Shown here piece by piece: positions 1-13,019 of a stretch of 64,000 bases of DNA (positions are counted from its first letter, which is position 1; every line of letters begins with the position of its first letter). The position numbers were made by a program, and so were the translations under genes. The DNA lies in contig NC_135146.1 in assembly GCF_051014445.1 (NCBI RefSeq), forward strand, positions 2,790,001 through 2,854,000, read 5' to 3'. This DNA comes from Colletes latitarsis (taxonomy: Eukaryota; Arthropoda; Insecta; Hymenoptera; Colletidae). The notes beneath the pieces are model-generated. The model did not search any database and was not told where the DNA came from. It was given only the letters and a program-made list of their open reading frames with translations.

Positions 1-337
1 TCAATCTATATTTTAGAGGATAACACCGGGTAGGTCAGGGTTAGGTCTGGTATTTGCCATCATCTGGCTCATACTTTCGCATTCTTCGCATACTTGTTGG
101 CCAGATCCTGGGCGTTTTCTGGTTTGGATCACGTAGTAATGTGGCACCACACTGCAACAGTGAGTTAAACCTGGATTGAATCTATATTTTAGGGGATAAC
201 ACCGGTTAGGTCAGGGTTACGTCTGGTATTTGCCATCATCTGGCTCATACTTTCGCATTATTCGCATACTTGTTGGCCAGATCCTGGGCGTTTTCTGGTT
301 TGGATCACGCAGTAATGTGGTACCACACTGAAACAGT

Positions 338-3300
338 GAGTTTATCTTAGATTCAATCTATATTTTAGAGGATAACACCGGTTAGGTCAGGGTTAGGTCT
401 GGTATTTGCCATCATCTGGCTCATACTTTCGCATTTTTCATATACTTGTTGGCCAGATCCTTGGCGTTTTCTGGTTTGGATCACGTAGTAATGTGGCACC
501 ACACTGCAACAGTGAGTTAAACCTGGATTCAATCTATATTTTAGAGGATAACACCGATTAGGTCACGGTTTGGTCTGGTATTTGCCATCATCTGGCTCAT
601 ACTTTCGCATTTTTCATATACTTGTTGACCAGATCCTGGCCGTTTTCTGGTTTGGATCACGTAGTAAAGTGGTTCCACGCTGCAACAGTGAGTTAAACCT
701 GGACACAATCTATATTTTAGAGGATAACACCGGTTAGGTCATGCAAAGGTCAGGTATTTGCCATCATCTGGCTCATACTTTCGCATTTTTCGCTTACTTA
801 TTGGCCAGGTTGCGGGGGTTTTTCTGGTTTGGATCACGTAGTAATGAAGAACCACTCTGAAACAGTGAGTTAAACCTGGATTAAATTTATATTTTAGAGG
901 ATAACACCGGTTAGGTCAGGGTTAGGTCTGGTATTTGCCATCATCAGGCAAATACTTTCGCATTTTTCGCATACTTGTTGGCCAGATCCTGGGCGTTTTC
1001 TGGTTTGGATCACGCAGTAATGTGGTACCACACTGAAACAGTGAGTTTATCTTAGATTCAATCTATATTTTAGAGGGTAACACCGGTTAGGTCAGGGTTA
1101 GGTCTGGTATTTGCCAGCATCTGGGCCATACTTTCGCATTTTTCGCATACTTGTTGGCCAGATCCTGGGCGTTTTTTGGTTTGGATCACGTAGTAATGTA
1201 GAACCACACTGAAACAGTGAGTTAAACCTGGATTAAATCTATAATTTAGAAGATAACACCGGTTAGGTCAGGGTTAGGTCTGGTATTTGCCATCATCAGG
1301 CAAATACTTTCGCATTTTTCGCATACTTGTTGGCCAGATCCTGGGCGTTTTCTGGTTTGGATCACGCAGTAATGTGGTACCACACTGAAACAGTGAGTTT
1401 ATCTTAGATTCAATCTATATTTTAGAGGGTAACACCGGTTAGGTCAGGGTTAGGTCTGGTATTTGCCATCATCTGGCTCATGCTTTGGCATTTTTCGCAT
1501 ACTTGATGGCCAGATCCTGGGCGTTTTCTGGTTTGTGTCACGTAGTAATGTGGTACCACACTGCAACAGTGAGTTAAACCTGGATTCAGTCTATATTTTA
1601 GAGGATAACACCGGTTAGGTCAGGGTTAGGTCTGGTATTCGCCATCATCTGGCTCATGCTTTCGCATTTTTCGCATACTTGTTGGCCAGATCCTGGGCGT
1701 TTTCTGGTTTCGATCACGAAGTAATGTGGTACCACACTGAAACTGTGAGTCTATCTTAGATTCAATCTATATTTCAGAGGATAACACCGGTTAGGTCAGG
1801 GTTAGGTCTGGTATTCGCCATCATCTGGCTCATGCTTTCGCATTTTTCGCATACTTGTTGGCCAGATCCTGGGCGTTTTCTGGTTTGGATCACGAAGTAA
1901 TGTGGTACCACACTGAAACTGTGAGTTTATCTTAGATTCAATCTATATTTTAGAGGATAACACCGGTTAGGTCAGGGTTAGGTCTGGTATTTGCCATCAT
2001 CTGGCTCATACTTTCGCATTTTTCATATACTTGTTGGCCAGATCCTTGGCGTTTTCTGGTTTGGATCACGTAGTAATGTGGCACCACACTGCAACAGTGA
2101 GTTAAACCTGGATTCAATCTATATTTTAGAGGATAACACCGATTAGGTCACGGTTTGGTCTGGTATTTGCCATCATCTGGCTCATACTTTCGCATTTTTC
2201 ATATACTTGTTGACCAGATCCTGGCCGTTTTCTGGTTTGGATCACGTAGTAAAGTGGTTCCACGCTGCAACAGTGAGTTAAACCTGGACACAATCTATAT
2301 TTTAGAGGATAACACCGGTTAGGTCATGCAAAGGTCAGGTATTTGCCATCATCTGGCTCATACTTTCGCATTTTTCGCTTACTTATTGGCCAGGTTGCGG
2401 GGGTTTTTCTGGTTTGGATCACGTAGTAATGAAGAACCACTCTGAAACAGTGAGTTAAACCTGGATTAAATTTATATTTTAGAGGATAACACCGGTTAGG
2501 TCAGGGTTAGGTCTGGTATTTGCCATCATCAGGCAAATACTTTCGCATTTTTCGCATACTTGTTGGCCAGATCCTGGGCGTTTTCTGGTTTGGATCACGC
2601 AGTAATGTGGTACCACACTGAAACAGTGAGTTTATCTTAGATTCAATCTATATTTTAGAGGGTAACACCGGTTAGGTCAGGGTTAGGTCTGGTATTTGCC
2701 AGCATCTGGGCCATACTTTCGCATTTTTCGCATACTTGTTGGCCAGATCCTGGGCGTTTTTTGGTTTGGATCACGTAGTAATGTAGAACCACACTGAAAC
2801 AGTGAGTTAAACCTGGATTAAATCTATAATTTAGAAGATAACACCGGTTAGGTCAGGGTTAGGTCTGGTATTTGCCATCATCAGGCAAATACTTTCGCAT
2901 TTTTCGCATACTTGTTGGCCAGATCCTGGGCGTTTTCTGGTTTGGATCACGCAGTAATGTGGTACCACACTGAAACAGTGAGTTTATCTTAGATTCAATC
3001 TATATTTTAGAGGGTAACACCGGTTAGGTCAGGGTTAGGTCTGGTATTTGCCATCATCTGGCTCATGCTTTGGCATTTTTCGCATACTTGATGGCCAGAT
3101 CCTGGGCGTTTTCTGGTTTGTGTCACGTAGTAATGTGGTACCACACTGCAACAGTGAGTTAAACCTGGATTCAGTCTATATTTTAGAGGATAACACCGGT
3201 TAGGTCAGGGTTAGGTCTGGTATTCGCCATCATCTGGCTCATGCTTTCGCATTTTTCGCATACTTGTTGGCCAGATCCTGGGCGTTTTCTGGTTTCGATC

Positions 3301-3507
3301 ACGAAGTAATGTGGTACCACACTGAAACTGTGAGTCTATCTTAGATTCAATCTATATTTCAGAGGATAACACCGGTTAGGTCAGGGTTAGGTCTGGTATT
3401 CGCCATCATCTGGCTCATGCTTTCGCATTTTTCGCATACTTGTTGGCCAGATCCTGGGCGTTTTCTGGTTTGGATCACGAAGTAATGTGGTACCACACTG
3501 AAACTGT
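338..3507 (+). repeat. 9-monomer higher-order repeat, two copies of 1,585 bp
   Basis: Copy 1 spans about 338-1,922 and copy 2 about 1,923-3,507. Private variants recur at an offset of 1,585: TTTTCATATACTTG (439/2,024), GGTCATGCAAAGGTCAGG, AGGCAAATAC and GGTTTCGATCACGAAG. I found no difference between the copies in the stretches compared. The extra base over 9 x 176 comes from one 177-bp monomer with CCAGGTTGCGGGGG. Each unit contains a nested dimer repeat (AGGCAAATAC at 946 and 1,298, 352 bp apart). Confidence 0.92.
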
Positions 3508-3559
3508 GAGTCTATCTTAGATTCAATCTATATTTTAGAGGTTAACACCGGTTAGGTCA

Positions 3560-5175
3560 GGGTTAGGTCTGGTATTTGCCATCATCTGGCTCATACTTTC
3601 GCATTTTTCGCTTACTTATTGGCCAGGTTGCGGGGGTTTTTCTGGTTTGGGTCATGTAGTAATGTGGTACAACACTGCAACAGTGAGTTAAACCTGGATT
3701 CAATCTATATTTTAGAGGATAACACCGGTTTGGTCAGGGTTAGGTCTGGTATTTGCCATCATCTGGCTCATGCTTTGGCATTTTTCGCATACTTGATGGC
3801 CAGATCCTGGGCGTTTTCTGGTTTGGAAAACGTAGTAAAGTGGTACCACACTGCAACAGTGAGTTAAACCTGGAGTCAATCTATATTTTAGATGATAACA
3901 CTGGTTAGGTCAGGGTTAGGTCTGGTAATTGCCATCATCTGGCTCATACTTTCGCATTATTCGCATACTTGTTGGCCAGATCCTGGGCGTTTTCTGGTTT
4001 GGATCACAAAGTAATGTGGTACCACACTGAAACTGTGAGTCTATCTTAGATTCAATCTATATTTCAGAGGATAACACCGGTTAGGTCAGGGTTAGGTCTG
4101 GTATTTGCCATCATCTGGCTCATACTTTCGCATTTTTCGCTTACTTATTGGCCAGGTTGCGGGGGTTTTTCTGTTTTGGGTCATGTAGTAATGTGGTACA
4201 ACACTGCAACAGTGAGTTAAACCTGGATTCAATCTATATTTTAGAGGATAACACCGGTTAGGTCAGGGTTAGGTCTGGTATTTGCCATCATCTGGCTCAT
4301 GCTTTGGCATTTTTCGCATACTTGATGGCCAGATCCTGGGCGTTTTCTGGTTTGGAAAACGTAGTAAAGTGGTACCACACTGCAACAGTGAGTTAAACCT
4401 GGAGTCAATCTATATTTTAGATGATAACACTGGTTAGGTCAGGGTTAGGTCTGGTAATTGCCATCATCTGGCTCATACTTTCGCATTATTCGCATACTTG
4501 TTGGCCAGATCCTGGGCGTTTTCTGGTTTGGATCACGAAGTAATGTGGTACCACACTGAAACTGTGAGTCTATCTTAGATTCAATCTATATTTCAGAGGA
4601 TAACACCGGTTAGGTCAGGGTTAGGTCTGGTATTTGCCATCATCTGGCTCATACTTTCGCATTTTTCGCTTACTTATTGGCCAGGTTGCGGGGGTTTTTC
4701 TGTTTTGGGTCATGTAGTAATGTGGTACAACACTGCAACAGTGAGTTAAACCTGGATTCAATCTATATTTTAGAGGATAACACCGGTTAGGTCAGGGTTA
4801 GGTCTGGTATTTGCCATCATCTGGCTCATGCTTTGGCATTTTTCGCATACTTGATGGCCAGATCCTGGGCGTTTTCTGGTTTGGAAAACGTAGTAAAGTG
4901 GTACCACACTGCAACAGTGAGTTAAACCTGGAGTCAATCTATATTTTAGATGATAACACTGGTTAGGTCAGGGTTAGGTCTGGTAATTGCCATCATCTGG
5001 CTCATACTTTCGCATTATTCGCATACTTGTTGGCCAGATCCTGGGCGTTTTCTGGTTTGGATCACGAAGTAATGTGGTACCACACTGAAACTGTGAGTCT
5101 ATCTTAGATTCAATCTATATTTCAGAGGATAACACCGGTTAGGTCAGGGTTAGGTCTGGTATTTGCCATCATCTG
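3560..5175 (+). repeat. 3-monomer higher-order repeat, three copies of 529 bp
   Basis: GGCCAGGTTG recurs at 3,621, 4,150 and 4,679. Each unit holds the 177-bp GGTTGCGGGGG monomer, a GCTTTGGCA/GGAAAACGTAG monomer, and one with GGTAATTGCC and ATATTTCAGAGG. Copies 2 and 3 share changes that copy 1 lacks (TCTGTTTTGGG, GATCACGAAG), so the amplification was stepwise. Confidence 0.92.
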
Positions 5176-7084
5176 GCTCACACTTTCGCATTATTCGCAT
5201 ACTTTTTGGCCACATCCTGGGCGTTTTCTGGTTTGTGTCACGTAGTAATGTGGTACCACACGGCAACAGTGAGTTAAACCTGGATTCAGTCTATATTTTA
5301 GAGGATAACACCGGTTAGGTCAGGGTTAGGTCTGGTATTCGCCATCATCTGGCTCATGCTTTGGCATTTTTCGCATACTTGATGGCCAGATCCTGGGCGT
5401 TTTCTGGTTTGGATCACGAAGTAATGTGGTACCACACTGAAACTGTGAGTCTATCTTAGATTCAATCTATATTTTAGAGGATAACACCGGTTAGGTCAGC
5501 GTTAGGTCTGGTATTTGCCATCATCTGGCTCATGCCTTCGCATTTTTCGCATACTTGTTGGCCAGAACCTGGGCGTTTTCTGGTTTGGATCACGAAGTAA
5601 TGTGGTACCACACTGAAACTGTGAGTCTATCTTAGATTCAATCTATATTTTAGAGGATAACACCGGTTAGGTCAGGGTTAGGTCTGGTATTTGCCATCAT
5701 CTGGCTCATACTTTCGCATTTTTCGCATACTTGTTGGCCAGATCCTGGGCGTTTTCTGGTTTGGATCACGTAGTAATGTGGCACCACACTGCAACAGTGA
5801 GTTAAACCTGGATTGAATCTATATTTTAGGGGATAACACCGGTTAGGTCAGGGTTAGGTCTGGAATTTGCCATCATCTGGCTCATACTTTCGCATTATTC
5901 GCATACTTGGCCAGATCCTGGGCGTTTTCTGGTTTGGATCACGCAGTAATGTGGTACCACACTGAAACAGTGAGTTTATCTTAGATTCAATCTATATTTT
6001 AGAGGATAACACCGGTTAGGTCAGGGTTAGGTCTGGTATTTCCCATCATAAGGCCCATACTTTCGCATTTTTCGCATACTCGTTAGTCAGATCCTGGGCG
6101 TTTTCTGTTTTGGGTCATGTAGTAATGTGGTACCACACTGCAACAGTGAGTTAAACCTGGAGTCAATCTATATTTTAGAGGATAACACTGGTTAGGTCAG
6201 GGTTAGGTCTGGTAATTGCCATCATCTGGCTCATACTTTCGCATTTTTCGCATACTTGTTGGCCAGATCCTGGGTGTTTTCTGGATTGGAACATGTAGTA
6301 AAGTGGTACCACACTGAAACAGTGAGTTTATCTTAGATTCAATCTATATTTTAGAGGATAACACCGGTTAGGTCAGGGTTAGGTCTGGTATTTGCCATCA
6401 TCTGGCTCATGCTTTGGCATTTTTCGCATACTTGATGGCCAGATCCTGGGCGTTTTCTGGTTTGGAACACGTAGTAAAGTGGTACCACACTGAAACAGTG
6501 AGTTAAACCTGGAGTCAATATATATTTTAGAGGATAACACTGGTTAGGTCAGGGTTAGGTCTGGCATTTGCCATCATCTGGCCCATACTTTCGCATTTTT
6601 CGCATACTTGTTGGCCAGATACTGGCCGTTTTCAAGTTTGGATCACGTAGTAATGTAGAACCACTCTGAAACAGTGAGTTAAACCTGGAGTCAATCTATA
6701 TTTTAGAGGATAACACTGGTTAGGTCAGGGTTAGGTCTGGTAATTGCCATCATCTGGCTCATACTTTCGCATTTTTCGCATACTTGTTGGCCAGATCCTG
6801 GGTGTTTTCTGGATTGGATCACGCAGTAATGTGGTACCACACTGAAACTGTGAGTCTATCTTAGATTCAATCTATATTTTAGAGGATAACACCGGTTAGG
6901 TCAGGGTTAGGTCTGGTATTTCCCATCATAAGGCCCATACTTTCGCATTTTTCGCATACTCGTTAGTCAGATCCTGGGCGTTTTCTGTTTTGGGTCATGT
7001 AGTAATGTGGTACCACACTGCAACAGTGAGTTAAACCTGGATTCGATCTATATTTTAGAGGATAACACCGGTTAGGTTTGGGTT

Positions 7085-7415
7085 AGGTCTGGTATTTGCC
7101 ATCATCTGGCTCATACTTTCGCATTTTTCATATACTTGTTGGCCAGATCCTTGGCGTTTTCTGGTTTGGATCACGTAGTAATGTGGCACCACACTGCAAC
7201 AGTGAGTTAAACCTGGATTCAATCTATATTTTAGAGGATAACACCGATTAGGTCACGGTTTGGTCTGGTATTTGCCATCATCTGGCTCATACTTTCGCAT
7301 TTTTCATATACTTGTTGACCAGATCCTGGCCGTTTTCTGGTTTGGATCACGTAGTAAAGTGGTTCCACGCTGCAACAGTGAGTTAAACCTGGACACAATC
7401 TATATTTTAGAGGAT
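7085..7415 (+). repeat. Displaced partial copy of the 9-mer unit
   Basis: TTTTCATATACTTG (7,139), CCGATTAGGTCACGGTTTGG and GGACACAATC appear in the same order as at about 385-715 and 1,970-2,300. The match ends abruptly near 7,415, where the next monomer has GGATATCGCCGGATAGG. Confidence 0.8.
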
Positions 7416-8610
7416 ATCGCCGGATAGGTTTGGGTTAGGTCTGGTATTTGCCATCATCTGGCTCATACTTTCGCATTTTTCGCATACTTGTTGGCCAGAT
7501 CCTGGGCGTTTTCTGGTTTGGATCACGTAGTAATGTGGCACCACACTGCAACAGTGAGTTAAACCTGGATTGAATCTATATTTTAGAGGATAACACCGGT
7601 TAGGTCAGGGTTAGGTCTGGTATTTGCCAACGTCTGCCTCATATTTTCGCATTTTTCGCCAACTTGTTGGCCAGATCCAGGGCGTTTTCTGGTTTGGATC
7701 ACGCAGTAATGTGGTACCACACTGAAACAGTGAGTTTATCTTAGATTCAATCTATATGTTAGAGGATAACACCGGTTAGGTCAGGGTTAGGTCTGGTATT
7801 TGCCATCATCTGGCTCATACTTTCGCATTTTTCGCATACTTGTTGGCCAGATCCTGGGCGTTTTCTGGTTTGGATCACGTAGTAATGTAGAACCACTCTG
7901 AAACAGTGAGTTAATCCTGGATTAAATCTATATTTTAGAGGATAACACCGGTTAGGTCAGGGTTAGGTCTGGTATTTGCCAGCATCTGGGCCATACTTTC
8001 GCATTTTTCGCATACTTGTTGGCCAGATCCTGGGCGTTTTCTGGTTTGGATCACGTAGTAATGTGGCACCACACTGCAACAGTGAGTTAAACCTGGGTTC
8101 AATCTATATTTTAGAGGATAACACCGGTTAGGTCAGGGTTAGGTCTGGTATTTGCCAGCATCTGGCCCATACTTTCGCATTTTTCGCTTACTTATTGGCC
8201 AGGTTGCGGGGGTTTTTCTGGTTTGGGTCATGTAGTAATGTGGTACAACACTGCAACAGTGAGTTAAACCTGGATTCAATCTATATTTTAGAGGATAACA
8301 CCGGTTAGGTCAGGGTTAGGTCTGGTATTTGCCAGCATCTGGCCCATACTTTCGCATTTTTCGCATACTTGTTGGCCAGATCCTGGGCGTTTTCTGGTAT
8401 GGATCACGCAGTAATGTGGTACCACACTGAAACAGTGAGTTTATCTCAGATTCAATCTATATTTTAGAGGGTAACACCGGTTAGGTCAGGGTTAGGTCTG
8501 GTATTTGCCATCATCTGGCACATACTTTCGCATTTTTCGCATACTTGTTGGCCAGATCCTGGGCGTTTTCTGGTTTGGATCACCTAGTAATGTGGTACCA
8601 CACTGCAACA

Positions 8611-9290
8611 GTGAGTCAAACCTGGATTCAATCTATATTTTAGAGGATATCACCGGTTAGGTTTGGGTTAGGTCTGGTATTTGCCATCATCTGGCTCATA
8701 CTTTCGCATTTTTCGCATACTTGTTGGCCAGACCCTGGGCGTTTTCTGGTTTGGATCACGTAGTAATGTAGAACCACTCTGAAACAGTGTGTTTATCTTA
8801 GATTCAATCTATATTTTAGAGGATAACACCGGTTAGGTCAGGGTTAGGTCTGGTATTTGCCATCATCTGGCTCATACTTTCGCATTATTCGCATACTTGT
8901 TGGCCAGATCCTGGGCGTTTTCTGGTTTGGATCACGTAGTAATGTGGTACCACACTGCAACAGTGAGTCAAACCTGGATTCAATCTATATTTTAGAGGAT
9001 ATCACCGGTTAGGTTTGGGTTAGGTCTGGTATTTGCCATCATCTGGCTCATACTTTCGCATTTTTCGCATACTTGTTGGCCAGACCCTGGGCGTTTTCTG
9101 GTTTGGATCACGTAGTAATGTAGAACCACTCTGAAACAGTGTGTTTATCTTAGATTCAATCTATATTTTAGAGGATAACACCGGTTAGGTCAGGGTTAGG
9201 TCTGGTATTTGCCATCATCTGGCTCATACTTTCGCATTATTCGCATACTTGTTGGCCAGATCCTGGGCGTTTTCTGGTTTGGATCACGCA
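8611..9290 (+). repeat. 2-monomer tandem duplication (352 bp)
   Basis: GTGAGTCAAACC at 8,611 and 8,963, CCAGACCCTGG and GTGTGTTTATC recur 352 bp apart. The copies look identical until about 9,290. Confidence 0.88.
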
Positions 9291-10229
9291 GTAGTGTGGT
9301 ACCACACTGAAACAGTGAGTTTATCTTAGATTCAATCTATATTTTAGAGGATAACACCGGTCAGGTCAGGGTTAGGTCTGGTATTTGCCATCATCTGGCT
9401 CACACTTTCGCATTATTCGCATACTTGTTGGCCAGATCCTGGGCGTTTTTTGGTTTGTGTCACGTAGTAATGTGGTACCACACTGCAACAGTGAGTTAAA
9501 CCTGGATTCAGTCTATATTTTAGAGGATAACACCGGTTAGGTCAGGGTTAGGTCTGGTATTCGCCATCATCTGGCTCATGCTTTGGCATTTTTCGCATAC
9601 TTGATGGCCAGATCCTGGGCGTTTTCTGGTTTGGAATACGTAGTAAAGTGGTACCACACTGAAACAGTGAGGTTATCTTAGATTCAATCTATATTTTAGA
9701 GGATAACACCGGTTAGGTCAGGGTTAGGTCTGGTATTTGCCATCATCTGGCCCATACTTTCGCATTTTTCGCATACTTGTTGGCCAGATACTGGCCGTTT
9801 TCAGGTTTGGATCACGTAGTAATGTAGAACCACTCTGAAACAGTGAGTTAAACCTCGAGTCAATCTATATTTTAGAGGATAACACTGGTTAGGTCAGGGT
9901 TAGGTCTGGTATTTGCCATCATCTGGGTCATACTTTCGCTTTATTCGCATACTTGTCGGCCAGATCCTGGGCGTTTTCTGGTTTGTATCACGCAGTAATG
10001 TGGTACCACACTGAAACTGTGAGTCTATCTTAGATTCAATCTATACTTTAGAGGATAACACCGGTTAGGTCAGGGTTAGGTCTGGTATTTGCCATCATCT
10101 GGCTCATGCTTTCGCATTTTCCGCATACTTGTTGGCCAGAACCTGGGCGTTTTCTGGTTTGGATCACGCAGTAGTGTGGTACCACACTGAAACAGTGAGT
10201 TTATATTAGATTCAATCTATATTTTAGAG

Positions 10230-11170
10230 GATAACACCGGTTAGGTCAGGGTTAGGTCTGGTATTTGCCATCGTCTGCCACATACTTTCGCATTTTTCGC
10301 ATACTTGATGGGCAGATCCAGGGCGATTTCTGGTTTGGATCACGTAGTAATGTGGTACCACACTGAACCAGTGAGTTAATCCTGGATTTGATCTATATAT
10401 TAGAGGGTAACACCGGTGTGGTCAGGGTAAGGTCTGGTATTTGCCACCATCTGGCTCATACTTTCGCATTTTTCGCATACTTGTTGGCCAAATCCTGTTC
10501 GTTTTCTGGATTGGATCACGTAGTAATGAGGTACCACACTGAAACTGTGAGTTAATCCTGGATTCGATCTTTATATTAGAGGGTAACACCGGGTAGGTTT
10601 GGGTTAGGTCTGGTATTTGCCATCATCTGGCTCATGCTTTCGCATTTTTCGCATACTTGATGGCCAGATCCAGGGCGATTTCTGGTTTGGATCAAGTAGT
10701 AATGTGGCACCACACTCAAACAGTGAGATAAACCTTGATTCAATCTATGTTTTAGAGGATAACACCGGTTAGGTCAGGGTTAGGTCTGGTATTTGCCATC
10801 GTCTGCCACATACTTTCGCATTTTTCGCATACTTGGTGGCCAGATCCAGGGCGATTTCTGGTTTGGATCACGTAGTAATGTGGTACCACACAGAACCAGT
10901 GAGTTAATCCTGGATTTGATCTATATATTAGAGGGTAACACCGGTGTGGTCAGGGTAAGGTCTGGTATTTACCATCATCTGGCTCATACTTTCGCATTTT
11001 TCGCATACTTGTTGGCCAGATCCTGTTCGTTTTCTGGATTGAATCACGTAGTAATGAGGTACCACACTGAAACTGTGAGTTAATCCTGGATTCGATCTAT
11101 ATATTAGAGGGTAACACCGGTTAGGTTTGGGTTAGGTCTGGTATTTGCCATCATCTGGCTCATGCTTTCG
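10230..11170 (+). repeat. 3-monomer duplication (528 bp)
   Basis: TCGTCTGCCACATAC (10,271/10,799), GGGCGATTTC, GAACCAGTGAG, GGTGTGGTCAGGGTAAGG and CCTGTTCGTTTTC recur 528 bp apart with a few point differences. Confidence 0.85.
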
Positions 11171-13019
11171 CATTTTCCGCATAATTGTTGGCCAGATTCT
11201 GGGCGTTTTCTGGTTTGGATCACGTAGTAATGTGGTTCCACACTGAAACAGTGAGCTAATCCTGGATTTGATCTATATATTAGAGGGTAACACCGGTTAG
11301 GTTTGGGTTAAGTCTGGTATTTGCCATCATCTGGCTCATACTATCGCATTTTTCGCATACTTATTGCCCAGATCCTGGGCGTTATTCGGTTTGTATCGCG
11401 TAGTAATGTGGTTCCACGCTGCAACAGTGAGTTAAACCTGGATACAATCTATATTTTAGAGGATAACACCGGTGTGGTCAGGGTAAGGTCTGGTATTTGC
11501 CATCATCTGGCTCATACTTTCGCATTTTTCGCATACTTGTTGGCCAGATCCTGGCCGTTTTCTGGTTTGGATCACGTAGTAATGTGGTTCCACGCTGCAA
11601 CAGTGAGTTAAACCTGGATACAATCTATATTTTAGAGGATAACACCGGTGTGGTCAGGGTAAGGTCTGGTATTTGCCATCATCTGGCTCATACTTTCGCA
11701 TTTTTCGCATACTTGTTGACCAGATCCTGGGCGTTTTCTGGGTTGGATCAGGTAGTAGTGTGGTACCGCACTGAAACGGTGAAGTAATCCTGGATTCGAT
11801 CTATACATTAGAGGGTAACACCGGTTAGGTTTTGGTTCGGTCTGGTATTTGCCATCATCTGGCTCATGCTTTCGCATTTTTCGCATACTTGTTGGCCAGA
11901 ACCTAGACGTCTTCTGGTTTGGATCACGCAGTAATGTGGTACCACACCGAAACAGTGAGTTTATATTAGATTCAATCTATATTTTAGAGGATAACACCGG
12001 TTATGTCAGGGTTAGGTCTGGTATTTGCCATCATCTGGCTCATACTTTCGCATTTTTCGCATACTTGTTGGCCAGATCCTGGGCGTTTTCTGGGTTGGAT
12101 CAGGTAGTAGTGTGGTACCACACTGCCACATGAGTTAAACCTGGATTCAGTCTATATTTTAGAGGATAACACCGGTTAGGTCAGGGTTAGGTCTGGTATT
12201 CGCCATCATCTGGCTCATGCTTTGGCATTTTTCGCATACTTGATGGCCAGATCCTGGGCGTTTTCTGGTTTGGAACACGTAGCAAAGTGGTACCACACTG
12301 AAACAGTGAGTTAAACCTGGAGTCAATCTATATTTTAGAGGATAACACTGGTTAGGTCAGGGTTAGGTCTGGTATTTGCCATCATCTGGCCCATACTTTC
12401 GCATTTTTCGCATACCTGTTGGCCAGATACTGGCCGTTTTCAGGTTTGGATCACGTAGTAATGTAGAACCACTCTGAAACATTGAGTTAAACCTGGAGTC
12501 AATCTATATTTTAGAGGATAACACTGGTTAGGTCAGGGTTAGGTCTGGTATTTGCCATCATCTAGCTCGTACTTTCGCATTTTTCGCATACTTGTTGGCC
12601 AGATCCTGGCCGTTTTCTGGTTTGGATCACGTACTAATGTTGAACCACTCTGAAACAGTGAGTTAAACCTGGATTCAATCTATATTTTAGAGGATAACAC
12701 CGGTTAGGTCAGGGTTAGGTCTGGTATTTGCCATCATCTGGCTCATGCTTTCGCATTTTTTGCATAGTTGTTGGCCAGATCCTGGGCGTTTTCTGGTTTG
12801 GATCACGTAGAAATATGGTACCACACTGAAACAGTGAGTTTATTTTATTCAATCTATAGTTTAGAGGATAACACCGGTTAGGTCAGGGTAAGGTCTGGTA
12901 TTTGCTGTCATCTGGCTCATACTTTCGCATTTTTCGCATACTTGTTGGCCAGATCCTGGGCGTTTTCTGGGTTGGATCAGGTAGTAGTGTGGTACCACAC
13001 TGAAACAGTGAGTTAATCC

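Noticed and set aside
5906..5915. Short deletion (CATACTTGGCC) as a functional variant
   Set aside because: A 3-bp loss in one monomer is ordinary private variation, like other small indels near 14,170 and 49,150.
10793..12133. Open reading frames of 80-100 codons on the + strand with similar proteins
   Set aside because: They are satellite read-through. 176 is not a multiple of 3, so frames rotate over three monomers and similar peptides recur. There is no codon bias, no domain, and stops recur each cycle.
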